64,000 nt of DNA. Origin: Bacillota bacterium. Its GTDB lineage: Bacteria > Bacillota > Clostridia > Saccharofermentanales > Fastidiosipilaceae. How positions within the stretch are numbered: position 1 is the stretch's first letter; every line of letters starts with the position of its first letter. Positions 1 through 8,425 of the stretch are shown one piece after another. Made by a program: the position numbers and the translations under genes. The notes under the pieces were generated by a model. It made no database searches. It saw nothing but the letters and a program-made list of their open reading frames with translations, and was not told the DNA's origin. Location: contig JAEZWR010000067.1 of the NCBI GenBank assembly GCA_023420115.1, positions 1 through 64,000 of the forward strand. Direction: 5' to 3'.

Positions 1-258
1 GATGGCACCAGTGGACAAAATGCAGTTATACAGGCTCAGCAATTTACAGAGGTGTGTAGAGTTGATGGTATATGTATAAGTAAATTAGATGGTTCAGCAA
101 AAGGTGGAGTTGCTGTTGCAGTTACCAAAACAACTTCATGTAGAATTAATTTGGTAGGATTAGGAGAGGGAGCTGATGATCTAGTTGACTTTGATCCAAT
201 AGCATTTACTTCATCATTATTACCAGAATACGATGAGATAGTAAATAATTTGTCATAG
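1..258 (+). CDS. ftsY: Signal recognition particle receptor FtsY, C-terminal end (partial)
   Basis: This is the last 85 codons of a gene cut by the window edge. The reading frame is open from base 1. It shows the end of the SRP-GTPase NG domain: a GQNA helix, the G4-type motif SKLDG followed by the AKGG loop, then the GxGE closing motif and an FDP motif near the C terminus. FtsY is the membrane-associated receptor that docks SRP-ribosome complexes at the Sec translocon. The short tail after FDP is usual for FtsY and unlike Ffh, which would continue into an M domain. The N-terminal part cannot be assessed. Confidence 0.93.
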   Translation, partial: DGTSGQNAVIQAQQFTEVCRVDGICISKLDGSAKGGVAVAVTKTTSCRINLVGLGEGADDLVDFDPIAFTSSLLPEYDEIVNNLS

Positions 259-262
259 TGTG

Positions 263-290
263 TTGACAATAATTTTTACTAGTCTATAAT
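263..290 (+). promoter_or_regulatory. Sigma-A-type promoter of the infC operon
   Basis: TTGACA at 263-268 and TATAAT at 285-290 are separated by 16 bp. Both hexamers match the consensus. The promoter lies right after ftsY and drives the infC leader. Confidence 0.85.
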
Positions 291-296
291 ATTTAC

Positions 297-409
297 GTTC
301 AAGTAGGATTATTCCTCACCTCAAGCTTGGGTAAAGAGGTCGTTAAATGATATTACATAATTTGTATATTTATTTGCGTTGAAGGAGCCCAGGCATAGGC
401 TTCTTTTTT
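297..409 (+). ncRNA. infC-rpmI-rplT leader RNA (L20-leader type)
   Basis: About 110 nt lie between the predicted transcription start and an intrinsic terminator placed before infC. In low-GC Gram-positives this operon is controlled by r-protein L20, which binds the leader and promotes premature termination. The position, the length and the terminator ahead of infC fit that design. I did not derive the full pseudoknot fold, so the family assignment rests on context. Confidence 0.6.
384..409 (+). terminator. Leader terminator (attenuator) before infC
   Basis: Stem GGAGCC (384-389) pairs with GGCTTC (398-403), with one G-U pair and an 8-nt loop, followed by six T. It lies upstream of the infC ribosome binding site, so it must be read through or antiterminated for the operon to be expressed. 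Confidence 0.75.
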
Positions 410-435
410 ATTATATTTTAAGGAGGTGAACTAAG

Positions 436-963
436 ATCGCCAGAGGAGCTCAAAAAAAAGGTCACGATATAAATGAGGATATTAAGTATAAAGAACTTAG
501 ACTGATTGATGAGAATGGTGAAATGCTTGGTATTGTCGATATTGATACAGCTCTGAATAGGGCAAGACAAGCTGATTTAGATTTAGTTTTGATATCGCCA
601 AATCCCACTAATCCAGTAGCAAGAGTTATGGATTATGGTAAGTTTATGTTTGAGCAGTCTAAGAAAGAGCGTGAACAAAGAAAGAAGCAAAAGACCATCG
701 AAGTCAAAGAAATTACACTTAAAATTACTACTGAAGAGCACGATTTAAATTTTAAAACAAAAAATGCATGTAAATTTTTGAAAGATGGTTCTAAAGTTAA
801 GGTAACAATCAGATTCAGAGGTAGAGAGATGGCCTTTACCAATCAGGCATATCCTGTTTTAGATGATTTTGCTAAACGCTGTTCTGAATTTGGTGAAATT
901 GACAGACCAGCACGATTGGAAGGTCGTACAATGTCAATGTTCTTGACACCAATAAAAAAATAG
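436..963 (+). CDS. infC: Translation initiation factor IF-3, AUC start codon
   Basis: IF-3 binds the 30S subunit, prevents premature 50S joining and checks the start codon. The protein has 175 residues, the normal length. The N-terminal domain carries the INEDI and ELRLID segment, then MDYGKF and a Lys/Arg-rich linker (about 75-90), then the C-terminal domain with KVKVTIRFRGRE and the LEGR segment. The first ATG in frame (523) would delete the first 29 residues of the conserved N domain. The only sensible start is ATC at 436, placed 6 nt after a perfect AGGAGGTGA (421-429). An in-frame TGA at 427 rules out anything further upstream. Non-AUG starts in infC (AUU in E. coli) allow autoregulation. 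L35 and L20 genes follow. Confidence 0.93.
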   Translation: MARGAQKKGHDINEDIKYKELRLIDENGEMLGIVDIDTALNRARQADLDLVLISPNPTNPVARVMDYGKFMFEQSKKEREQRKKQKTIEVKEITLKITTEEHDLNFKTKNACKFLKDGSKVKVTIRFRGREMAFTNQAYPVLDDFAKRCSEFGEIDRPARLEGRTMSMFLTPIKK

Positions 964-999
964 CTATTGATAGATAAATAATAAGTTAGGAGGCTCACT

Positions 1000-1197
1000 A
1001 TGCCAAAACAGAAAACACACAGTGCATCAAAGAAGAGATTCAAGATTTCCGGCAGCGGTAAAGTGGTTCGTCCACATGCTCACAAGAAACACAAATTGAC
1101 TCATAAGTCAGCTAAGCAGAAACGTAATCTTCGCGGAACAACTATTGCTGACAAATCTGTAGCCAAAAACATCAAATTGATGATTCCCTATAAATAA
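1000..1197 (+). CDS. rpmI: 50S ribosomal protein L35
   Basis: 65-residue, very basic protein starting MPKQKTHSASKKRFK, the typical L35 N terminus, with the HKLTHKSAKQKRNLR segment. It is a small late-assembly protein of the 50S subunit. A strong AGGAGG lies 8 nt before the ATG. It sits 36 nt after infC and 16 nt before rplT, in the classic infC-rpmI-rplT order. Confidence 0.97.
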   Translation: MPKQKTHSASKKRFKISGSGKVVRPHAHKKHKLTHKSAKQKRNLRGTTIADKSVAKNIKLMIPYK

Positions 1198-1213
1198 ACG
1201 GAGGTACTAATCT

Positions 1214-1573
1214 ATGGCAAGAGTTAAAAGAGGCGTAACTGCTCATGCAAGACATAAGAAAATTCTAAAAATGGCCAAAGGTTACTTCGGTCGTAAAAGT
1301 AAATTATTTAAAGTTGCTAATCAACAAGTTTTAAAATCAGGAAATTACGCATATCGTGACAGAAGACAACGTAAGCGCAATATGAGACAACTGTGGATTA
1401 CAAGAATTAATGCAGCTTGTCGCCAGAATGATATGAGTTACAGTAGATTTATGAATGGTCTGAAATTGGCTGGTATTGAATTAGATCGTAAAATCTTAGC
1501 TGACATGGCTGTAAATGATAAAAATTCATTCACTGTATTAGTGAACAAGGCCAAAGAAGCTTTGAATGCTTAA
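1214..1573 (+). CDS. rplT: 50S ribosomal protein L20
   Basis: 119 residues, full length. It starts MARVKRGVTAHARHKKILK, with the GYFGRKSKLFKVANQ and RDRRQRKRNMRQLWI motifs of L20. L20 is essential for early 50S assembly and in Firmicutes also represses its own operon by binding the infC leader. GGAGG lies 9 nt before the start. The gene ends the operon, just before an intrinsic terminator. Confidence 0.97.
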   Translation: MARVKRGVTAHARHKKILKMAKGYFGRKSKLFKVANQQVLKSGNYAYRDRRQRKRNMRQLWITRINAACRQNDMSYSRFMNGLKLAGIELDRKILADMAVNDKNSFTVLVNKAKEALNA

Positions 1574-1600
1574 TAATATTTTTTGTATTTATCTCTTTAA

Positions 1601-1635
1601 AAGGACGATGGTGGATTTTCTACTGTCGTTCTTTT
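1601..1635 (+). terminator. Terminator of the infC-rpmI-rplT operon
   Basis: AAGGACGA (1601-1608) pairs with TCGTTCTT (1626-1633), with one G-U pair, followed by a short T run. It lies 27 nt after rplT. Confidence 0.6.
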
Positions 1636-1668
1636 ACATTCATTTGAATATAATATCCAGGGATTATT

Positions 1669-2559
1669 ATGAAATATATAAGAATTAATAAAATTAAAGG
1701 TGCTTTTATTTCTTCATTATTAGATAAACACCGGGCTGGATTAAAAAATAGTCCATATATTATCATTGAGGGGATTAGGCAAATAAGCGAATTGATTGAT
1801 TTCCTTATAGATAATGAGATTCACGCTGAATATTTGATGATTTCAGATTCTTATGAGGAGAAATTACTTAATAAGAGAGAAGATGAAAATTATAAGAAAA
1901 TATTGTCTTATCTTAATTTTTGCGGCATTGATACAACGTATGTTATAGGACAAGCTATTTGTAAAAAATTATCTCCAACGATAAAAGAGCCTACTATTTT
2001 TTTGATATTGAATAAGGACTTGCTCGAGAATCGCACAGGTGTTAATCTTGAAAATTTTTTGGAATCTTTGAATATTCGTAATAAAAATAGAGATAAGAGA
2101 TCAATTATTTTATATTTTGAAGAAATACAAGATCCTGGAAATTTAGGGACGATTATAAGAAGTGCAAAGGCTTTTGATATCTCTGCTATACTCCTTGGGC
2201 CTAATAGTACATCTATTTATCAGGAAAAAGTTATGAGAGCTTCCTTATCTGCTGTATTTGCTCTTCCTATATTCGAAAATGTATCCAATACTTTTATTAA
2301 GGCTAAAAAAGATTATATGACATTGATATCTATGGATATGAAAGGAATAAACCTGGAGGACTTTTTAACAGATTATGCTAAAAGAATTAGCTCTAATAAA
2401 GTTATTTGTTTGATATTTGGTAATGAGGGAAGAGGGCTTAGTAAAGAGATTAAAGAACTAAGTGATTACACCGTATCAATACCGATGAGTGGAGATATGG
2501 AATCACTTAATGTTGCTATATCTTCTGCTATTGCTATGTATAGATTTATGGATATATAA
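1669..2559 (+). CDS. SpoU/TrmH-family rRNA methyltransferase
   Basis: 296 residues. The C-terminal half shows the three SPOUT motifs in order: DPGNLGTIIRSAKAF (motif 1, about 158-172), VICLIFGNEGRGLS (motif 2, about 245-258) and IPMSGDMESLNVAISSAI (motif 3, about 272-289). These enzymes use a trefoil-knot SAM site and 2'-O-methylate ribose in tRNA or rRNA. The N-terminal region resembles the substrate-binding domain of RlmB/YsgA-type enzymes, longer than in TrmH proper. Its place after rplT matches ysgA-like genes of other Firmicutes. The target nucleotide cannot be told from sequence. Confidence 0.85.
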   Translation: MKYIRINKIKGAFISSLLDKHRAGLKNSPYIIIEGIRQISELIDFLIDNEIHAEYLMISDSYEEKLLNKREDENYKKILSYLNFCGIDTTYVIGQAICKKLSPTIKEPTIFLILNKDLLENRTGVNLENFLESLNIRNKNRDKRSIILYFEEIQDPGNLGTIIRSAKAFDISAILLGPNSTSIYQEKVMRASLSAVFALPIFENVSNTFIKAKKDYMTLISMDMKGINLEDFLTDYAKRISSNKVICLIFGNEGRGLSKEIKELSDYTVSIPMSGDMESLNVAISSAIAMYRFMDI

Positions 2560-2586
2560 AAAGAGATCACTTACGATCTCTTTTTT
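2558..2586. terminator. Bidirectional terminator between the SpoU gene and apt
   Basis: AAAAAGAGATC pairs with GATCTCTTTTTT around a 6-nt loop (acttac). The stem is A-rich on one side and T-rich on the other, so it can serve both convergent genes. Confidence 0.8.
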
Positions 2587-2611
2587 AAATAGTCGAGTAT
2601 ATGTGAGTATA

Positions 2612-3139
2612 TTAAAGAACATTTTCTTCAATCTGACAGATACTTTCTACTGCATACCCTTCTAATTTCTCTCTACCCTTAAGATTCATTAATTCGATAA
2701 AGAATAGATTAGCAGTAACAACACCACCTAATTTTTCAACTAATTCGCAGTTAGCTTTGGCTGTTCCTCCTGTAGCTAAGAGATCGTCAATGACCAAAAC
2801 TTTTGTTCCTGGCTCAAAAGCATCTTTGTGCATTTGTAGTTGTTCTTTGCCATATTCCAAATTGTATTGAACTGTTACAGTTTCGGCGGGGAGTTTGCCA
2901 TTTTTTCTAATAGGGACAAAACCACAACCCAGTGCATAAGCAACAGGAGCACCCATAATGAAACCTCTAGATTCAGATCCAACAACTATATCGTACTCGT
3001 ACTTCTTAGCTATCTCCACCATACGATCAATTGATTCCTTAAAATAAATAGGATCTTTAAGAACAGTTGTGATATCGATGAAATCAATTCCTGGAATAGG
3101 GAAGTGATGTATATGCCTAAGTTTACTTGATAAATCCAT
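2612..3139 (-). CDS. apt: Adenine phosphoribosyltransferase
   Basis: 175 residues, normal length. Apt salvages adenine to AMP using PRPP in the cytoplasm. Visible motifs are the N-terminal GIDFIDITTVLKD segment, VVGSESRGFIMG, the flexible loop RKNGKLPAETV and the PRPP-binding motif VLVIDDLLATGGTA (about 126-139). A GAGG site lies 6 nt before the ATG. It is monocistronic and convergent with the SpoU gene. The minus-strand region upstream (3140-3260) has TTGTAC and TATATT with a 17-bp spacing as a possible promoter. Confidence 0.95.
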   Translation of the reverse strand: MDLSSKLRHIHHFPIPGIDFIDITTVLKDPIYFKESIDRMVEIAKKYEYDIVVGSESRGFIMGAPVAYALGCGFVPIRKNGKLPAETVTVQYNLEYGKEQLQMHKDAFEPGTKVLVIDDLLATGGTAKANCELVEKLGGVVTANLFFIELMNLKGREKLEGYAVESICQIEENVL

Positions 3140-3286
3140 AAAAAGCCTCGCTAATTAATTTGTTTAAAACATACTGAGTAATTATACAACAATACTAATA
3201 AAATATATGCATTTTTTGTAAAAAGTACAAGAATAAATTAAGCGTTGATTATGTTAAGCCTATCTTAAAGTAAATCTACAAAGATT

Positions 3287-3323
3287 GATAAAACTGCTTA
3301 ATAAATTAAACAAGAGTTTTATC
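3287..3323. repeat. Inverted repeat upstream of the AlaX-like gene
   Basis: GATAAAACT (3287-3295) pairs exactly with AGTTTTATC (3315-3323) around a 19-nt spacer. There is no T run and no T-box consensus. It could be a weak 5' UTR hairpin. Function unknown. Confidence 0.3.
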
Positions 3324-3389
3324 CGTCAGAATCTTCAAACTCATATTCTTTTTTTGTAAAATGAGAAAAATATATTAAGGATGATATTT

Positions 3390-4610
3390 ATGTTTGAATC
3401 TAGTTGTTATGATAATGCTTATATCGATAAGTTTAGAGCGAAAGTCATTTTTTGTAAGTTATTAAATGAGAATGTAGTTAATAATAGAAAATATAAGACT
3501 ATTTATGAGGTAAGAATAGATAAATCATTTTTTTATCCAGGTGGAGGCGGACAGGACGCAGATATAGCTAAGATAAATGGTAAAGACATTATATATTTTA
3601 TTGATTCTCATACTTTTTATATTGAAGATTATTTAGTGCCAGATATTGAATATGAGTGTTGTTTAGATTTAAGTATTAGATATGATTTAATGCAACAACA
3701 TACAGCAGAACATATTATTTCTGGATTGGCTCACAAATATTATTCTTGTAATAATATCGGTTTTCATATGAACAAAAAAATTGTAACTATGGATATTGAT
3801 AAGATATTGAGTGAAGAGCAACTCGATAGACTAATAATGGAGGCTAATAAAATTTGCAGGGAGAATCATAAAGTTATTACAAGTATATATAGCTCTGATG
3901 AAGATATTGATCAGGAATATAGAAGCAAGCAAATTTTCGATGGTAGCATAAGATTAGTTACAATTGATGGAGTAGATTGCTGTGCTTGCTGTGCTCTTCA
4001 TGTTGGAAATACTAATGAAATAGGAATAGTACAATTAATTTCTTATGAAAAATATAAAGGCGGACAGAGATTAACAATTTTGGCAGCTAATAGAGCAGTA
4101 AACTATATAAATAAGAATATGAAGATTATTTCTGAACTGAATACTTGTCTATCGTGTCAAAATGATGACTTACTAAATAGGGTCAATACATTAGCTAATG
4201 AAAATCGTATTTTAAAAAAGAATATTAATTTATTAAAAACTGAGACTTTTGAAATTAAAATCAAAGAGATACTACTTGGTAATAATTCAAAAAAAGGGCT
4301 TGTTTATAAATGTAGTAATATAGATACTAATCTAGTTTCCCGTAGCAGCAAATATATTCAGAAATTAGTAGACATTAATAATTTACCAATTAATGAATTG
4401 TTGCTAATTTTTTCGGAAAATAAAGAAAATAAATTATTCTATTTAAATTTTAAATATGATAGTGATAATAAACCAATTTATACTTGTTTGTTGAATAATC
4501 CTAAAGTTAAGTGTGGTGGAAATGTTAAATTTCTAAGTGGTACTTTATTCATGAATAATAATGAAATAGATGAGTTTGTTCAGCAAATTGAACTCTTAAA
4601 TAATCAATAA
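3390..4610 (+). CDS. AlaX-like alanyl-tRNA editing protein with DHHA1-type C terminus
   Basis: 406 residues. The N-terminal part resembles the editing domain of alanyl-tRNA synthetase: FFYPGGGGQ (about 47-55), zinc motif HTAEH (about 108-112) and the second ligand pair in CCALHVGNT (about 202-210). The canonical form there is CGGTHV, so the CxxxH spacing is kept. A coiled-coil segment (about 250-290) and a DHHA1-like domain follow, as in long AlaX proteins. These free-standing proteins hydrolyse Ser-tRNA(Ala) or Gly-tRNA(Ala). There is no catalytic AlaRS domain. I chose ATG 3390 because AAGG at 3377-3380 is 9 nt upstream; ATG 3381 abuts that site. Confidence 0.8.
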   Translation: MFESSCYDNAYIDKFRAKVIFCKLLNENVVNNRKYKTIYEVRIDKSFFYPGGGGQDADIAKINGKDIIYFIDSHTFYIEDYLVPDIEYECCLDLSIRYDLMQQHTAEHIISGLAHKYYSCNNIGFHMNKKIVTMDIDKILSEEQLDRLIMEANKICRENHKVITSIYSSDEDIDQEYRSKQIFDGSIRLVTIDGVDCCACCALHVGNTNEIGIVQLISYEKYKGGQRLTILAANRAVNYINKNMKIISELNTCLSCQNDDLLNRVNTLANENRILKKNINLLKTETFEIKIKEILLGNNSKKGLVYKCSNIDTNLVSRSSKYIQKLVDINNLPINELLLIFSENKENKLFYLNFKYDSDNKPIYTCLLNNPKVKCGGNVKFLSGTLFMNNNEIDEFVQQIELLNNQ

Positions 4611-4635
4611 GGGATCAATGAGATCCCTTATTGAT
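4603..4635. terminator. Bidirectional hairpin terminator
   Basis: A perfect 14-bp stem, ATCAATAAGGGATC (4603-4616) with GATCCCTTATTGAT (4622-4635), has a 5-nt loop. It overlaps the stop codon of the AlaX-like gene and lies between two convergent genes. The T tracts are weak on both sides. Confidence 0.6.
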
Positions 4636-4657
4636 AGGATATTTACATGTATTAGTA

Positions 4658-4945
4658 TTAATTATCATAAATATTATTAGAATTATCATATGAATCATTT
4701 TCTGAATTATTTTCAGAATTTTCTTCATCAGTCATAATAAGATAGAGTAATTTACTAGGATTCATTCCCATATTAATACTAAGGCTTATAAATTTTTCAA
4801 GACTAATTTTACTAAGACCATTTTCAACTTCACTAATATAACCACAGGCACAGTCCGAAAGACTAGCTAGATCTAGCTGTGTCATACTACGTTCATATCT
4901 AATCTTACGAATATTCTTACCAATTATTTTTGTTAAATTACTCAT
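4658..4945 (-). CDS. Small Xre-type helix-turn-helix regulator
   Basis: 95 residues. Residues 4-64 form a classic five-helix HTH_3 domain: IGKNIRKIRYERSMTQLDLA, then YISEVENGLSKISLEKFISL. The last 30 residues are Asp/Glu/Asn/Ser-rich and probably disordered. The start is ATG 4945, with GAGGAGG 9 nt upstream; an in-frame start at 4963 would lie inside that site. The gene is alone, convergent with the AlaX-like gene, and is followed upstream by about 490 bp of non-coding AT-rich DNA. It has no recombinase or phage neighbour. Its targets are unknown. Confidence 0.85.
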   Translation of the reverse strand: MSNLTKIIGKNIRKIRYERSMTQLDLASLSDCACGYISEVENGLSKISLEKFISLSINMGMNPSKLLYLIMTDEENSENNSENDSYDNSNNIYDN

Positions 4946-5439
4946 GGTATTTAACCTCCTCAAATTTATGTAGTTATTCTATCTACTTAATAATTATTAC
5001 TGTTGAGAAAAAAATATTCTCATTATCGCTTTTGAGTAAAAGTAAGGAGTAATATTACTTTGGATGAAATTTATATGAAATAAAGTAGAAATAAAGATAT
5101 CTGTAACATTAAATTAGCATAAATAATAAAATAATCGACAAAATATAATCTCTTATATCTCGAAAAAGGTTAATTTAGCATGATTTAGTTAAATTTTTAT
5201 GTAATAAATAATTAACAATAAAATTGTATGTAGATATGAAAATTTACGAATAAAAAATATAATTTTTATAATTTTTTGAAATTGATTTATAAATAATACA
5301 AATTAATTTCACTAATGTTACAAAATGGGATATGTATAGAGGATTTTAAATGGTTATGATTTTGTCATAATTTCTGTATGTTAGAATTATTACATAAAAT
5401 ATCATAACTTTTGTAATATGAATTATATGGAGATTTACT
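4946..5439. other. 494-bp AT-rich intergenic region, no gene seen
   Basis: This region lies between the divergent Xre regulator and hflX. I see no ORF of note, tRNA or recognisable RNA. The side near the regulator carries TGAGAA-N7-TTCTCA (about 5004-5022) and a nearby TTTTGAGTAAAAG (about 5030), a possible autoregulatory operator. The rest is a nearly continuous A/T run leading into the hflX ribosome binding site. Confidence 0.5.
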
Positions 5440-6618
5440 TTGGCTAGAAAAAATTCATTTGAATATTTTAATGTTAGTAAAACTGAAAAAGAAAAGGTTA
5501 TCTGCTTTGCAGTAGGGCTCGCTCGAACTGATAGCGCAGAAGAAATTGAAAATTCTTTAGATGAGCTCGAAGAATTGGTAATGGCTTGTGATGGAGAGGT
5601 TGTTGGAAGACTTTCGCAGAGAAAGACTAGCATAGATCCAGGTACTTATCTTGGAAAAGGAAAATTAGAGGAGCTTAAACAAGCTGTAATTGATCTTGGA
5701 GCGAACCTTCTTGTCTGTGATGATGAATTATCTCCGGCTCAGCTAAGAAATATTGAAGACTACTGTAATGTTAGAGTAATTGATCGCAGTTTATTGATTT
5801 TAGATATATTTGCGAGAAGAGCCAAAACATCTGAAGGTAAGTTACAGGTTGAATTAGCTCAGCAGGCTTACTTGTTACCTAGACTACAAGCTCAAGTTGG
5901 CTTTCATTCTAGAACTGGTGGAGGTATAGGTACCAGAGGCCCAGGTGAGACTATCATGGATAGGGATAGAAGACATATTAAACAGAGAATGGATCATTTG
6001 AAAAAAGAGCTTAAGAAGCTAGAAGAGAGAAGAACTCTTGCCAGAAAAAAGAAAAAGGATAAGCGCTCTTTCTTTAGCATTGCTGTTGTAGGATATACAA
6101 ATGCAGGAAAAAGCACCTTAGTTAATGCTCTTTGTAAAAGTGATTTATATACTGAAGATATGGTTTTTGCAACTCTTGATCCAAGTAGTAGAAAATTTGT
6201 TTTGCCAGAGATTAAAGATGATCTGGTGCTTACTGACACGGTTGGGTTTATAAGAAAGCTACCGCATCATTTAGTAGAAGCATTTAAATCGACTCTAGAA
6301 GAGGCGGCTCATGCGGATCTTATTTTGCATGTCGTAGATGCCTCAGATAGAAATTCTAGCGAACTAGTTAGAACATCTCTCGATTTATTAGATGAGCTTG
6401 GAGCTGGAGCTGTACCTAGAATCGATGTTTTAAACAAGATGGATCGTATAAGACTTGAAGATGTAAGTCCAGAGTTGTTTGGAGTTTTGCACTCCGACAA
6501 AAGTATACCTACTTGTTATATTTCGGCTAAAGAAAAGGAAGGACTTGATAATTTAAAAAGTATTGTAGAAAAGAAGCTTATTTCATTAGGGGCAAAGAAA
6601 TGGAGCATGGATTTTTAA
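5440..6618 (+). CDS. hflX: Ribosome-associated GTPase HflX
   Basis: 392 residues. Order: N-terminal HflX domain (about 20-135), the glycine-rich linker GGGIGTRGPGET (about 165-176), a basic coiled coil (about 180-210), then the G domain with GYTNAGKST (G1), DTVGFIRKLP (G3), NKMD (G4) and the SAKE G5 motif. HflX binds the 50S E site and splits stalled 70S ribosomes under stress. The start is TTG 5440, with GGAG 7 nt upstream; no ATG fits. An RNA methyltransferase gene follows with no gap, so the two are probably cotranscribed. Confidence 0.93.
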   Translation: MARKNSFEYFNVSKTEKEKVICFAVGLARTDSAEEIENSLDELEELVMACDGEVVGRLSQRKTSIDPGTYLGKGKLEELKQAVIDLGANLLVCDDELSPAQLRNIEDYCNVRVIDRSLLILDIFARRAKTSEGKLQVELAQQAYLLPRLQAQVGFHSRTGGGIGTRGPGETIMDRDRRHIKQRMDHLKKELKKLEERRTLARKKKKDKRSFFSIAVVGYTNAGKSTLVNALCKSDLYTEDMVFATLDPSSRKFVLPEIKDDLVLTDTVGFIRKLPHHLVEAFKSTLEEAAHADLILHVVDASDRNSSELVRTSLDLLDELGAGAVPRIDVLNKMDRIRLEDVSPELFGVLHSDKSIPTCYISAKEKEGLDNLKSIVEKKLISLGAKKWSMDF

Positions 6619-7824
6619 ATGCGATTAATAATTAGCTGTTTACTCGGCTTAGAAGCGAGTATTAAAAATGAACTTGTCAATTTGAATTATCCGGAATCAA
6701 GAATTTCAGCTGGAGATGGACAGGTTATTTTAAATTTAAATGAGTCTTCATATGATGAGATATTAGAAGATATTGCTAAGCTAAATCTTTATTTAAGGAC
6801 TGGGCAAAGAGTTCTTCTCGAGCTCGGTAGTAAAAAAATTTTAGAATATGATGATCTTTTTAATTATATAAAATCTTTTCCTTGGGAAGATTATGTTCCA
6901 GAGGGCTTTTTTGTTGAGGTGAAATTTTATTCATTAAAATCAAAGATTTTTGGTGAAAAGGCAAGTAGATCTATTAGTAAAAAAGCAATAGTTAGTAGAC
7001 TGTTGTCGGCTAGATATATTACAAAAGATTATATTGATGAGGATAAGGACTTTGGTCGATTTAGAGTTCATTTAGCATTTCGTAATGACATTTTGTCTCT
7101 TTCTATTGATACTAGTGGTGTGTCACTCTATAAAAGGGGATATCGCATGCTAAGTGGTGCGGCTCCGATTAGAGAGACTTTAGCAGCTGCTATTCTATAT
7201 TATTCTAAATATAGCCCATTTTCTGATGAACTTTTATATGATCCTTTTTGTGGTTCTGGTACCTTCGCGATTGAAGCTGCAATGCTTGCAGCTAATATGC
7301 CGCCAGGAATTAATAGGAAATTTGCATTTGAACAGTTACCGTTTTTTAAAAAAGAAATATATAGTAACTTGTTAAGAATTGCGAAAAAGAATATAGATAT
7401 CGAAAAACCTGCTGATATTTTTATTTATGCCTCTGACATAGATTCAGATGTTCTAGATATTGCAAGACATAATGCCTCTTTGGCAGGTGTTTCTGATTTT
7501 ATCAATTTTTACCAAGCGGATTTTTTGAAAGAAAGAAGCATGACTTATCTAAGAAATTCTGGATATAAGAATTTTCTCGTGCTGACTAATCCACCATATG
7601 GAGAACGATTATCTGAACGTTCCGAGGTCAGACAGATACATAGATGTCTTGCTGCTAGATTTACTGAAGGAACTTTTATGAAAAAGGGTGTTAGACTTAG
7701 TGTAATAACTTCAGATAATAATTTCGAAGCTGATTTTTCTTACAAAGCTGATAAGAGAAGAAAGTTATATAATGGTATGAAAGAAACTTGTTTATACCAT
7801 TACTTTAGACAAAGTTATAAGTAA
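6619..7824 (+). CDS. THUMP-domain class I RNA methyltransferase (RlmL/YpsC type)
   Basis: 401 residues. The N-terminal region (about 1-160) looks like the THUMP/ferredoxin-like RNA-binding part. The C-terminal Rossmann domain has the SAM motif YDPFCGSGTFAIEAA (about 206-220), the acidic residues of ASDIDSDVLDIA (about 271-282) and the catalytic NPPYGERL (about 326-333). NPPY indicates N-methylation, probably of a guanine or adenine in 23S rRNA. The start codon follows directly on the hflX stop, so translation is coupled. Confidence 0.88.
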   Translation: MRLIISCLLGLEASIKNELVNLNYPESRISAGDGQVILNLNESSYDEILEDIAKLNLYLRTGQRVLLELGSKKILEYDDLFNYIKSFPWEDYVPEGFFVEVKFYSLKSKIFGEKASRSISKKAIVSRLLSARYITKDYIDEDKDFGRFRVHLAFRNDILSLSIDTSGVSLYKRGYRMLSGAAPIRETLAAAILYYSKYSPFSDELLYDPFCGSGTFAIEAAMLAANMPPGINRKFAFEQLPFFKKEIYSNLLRIAKKNIDIEKPADIFIYASDIDSDVLDIARHNASLAGVSDFINFYQADFLKERSMTYLRNSGYKNFLVLTNPPYGERLSERSEVRQIHRCLAARFTEGTFMKKGVRLSVITSDNNFEADFSYKADKRRKLYNGMKETCLYHYFRQSYK

Positions 7825-7975
7825 AATCTTAATGATCAGATTGAACGGACTTATCTTCAATGTAGAAAAGGATATCATAAATAACATTCTTACTATATTG
7901 TGATAGAATTTTACTGCTTAAAATTTTAATTGTATCTAAATAGAATAATTTATTATTAACTAATGGAGGTATGAC

Positions 7976-8425
7976 TTGAAAGTAGTAATTAGCAGTGACC
8001 ATGCAGGTTACGAAATGAAAAAGGCAATTGTCGAACACCTAAGGGAAAAAGATATTGAAGTCGTAGAGCTCGGAGCCTGTAATAGCTGTGATTCTTTCAG
8101 TTATGCCCAGGCTGCTAAGTTGCTATCAAAGTATTTTTCTGACACATCAGAATACAAGGGAATATTGATTTGCGGAACTGGTGTAGGTATAAGTATGACG
8201 GCAAATAAAATTAAGGGAATAAGAGCAGCCCTTTGTTTCAATGAATATATGGGAAGAATGGCGATAGAGCATAATAATGCCAATGTATTGGCACTAGGAG
8301 CTAGGGTCATTGGTGATAAGCTAGCATTAAGCATAGTTGATGCTTTTTTTGAAGCAAAATTTCAAGGTGGTAGGCATCAGGCACGCTTAGATGAGATGGC
8401 AGAAATTGAAAAGGAGAGATTTTAA
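7976..8425 (+). CDS. rpiB: Ribose-5-phosphate isomerase B
   Basis: 149 residues. RpiB interconverts ribose-5-phosphate and ribulose-5-phosphate in the pentose phosphate pathway. It shows SDHAGYEMKK (about 6-15), the active-site CGTGVGISMTANK (about 65-77) and NVLALGARVIG (about 100-110). The start is TTG 7976, preceded by TGGAGG at a good distance; no ATG fits. The stop codon overlaps the start of upp by one base, so ribose phosphate and uracil salvage genes are translationally coupled. In many Firmicutes the two genes are likewise neighbours. Confidence 0.94.
   Translation: MKVVISSDHAGYEMKKAIVEHLREKDIEVVELGACNSCDSFSYAQAAKLLSKYFSDTSEYKGILICGTGVGISMTANKIKGIRAALCFNEYMGRMAIEHNNANVLALGARVIGDKLALSIVDAFFEAKFQGGRHQARLDEMAEIEKERF

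Noticed and set aside
523..963. infC starting at ATG 523
   Set aside because: It would remove 29 conserved N-terminal residues and has no ribosome binding site, whereas ATC 436 has a perfect one.
3140..3389. T-box riboswitch before the AlaX-like gene
   Set aside because: No AGGGTGGNACCGCG-type T-box sequence or terminator is present.
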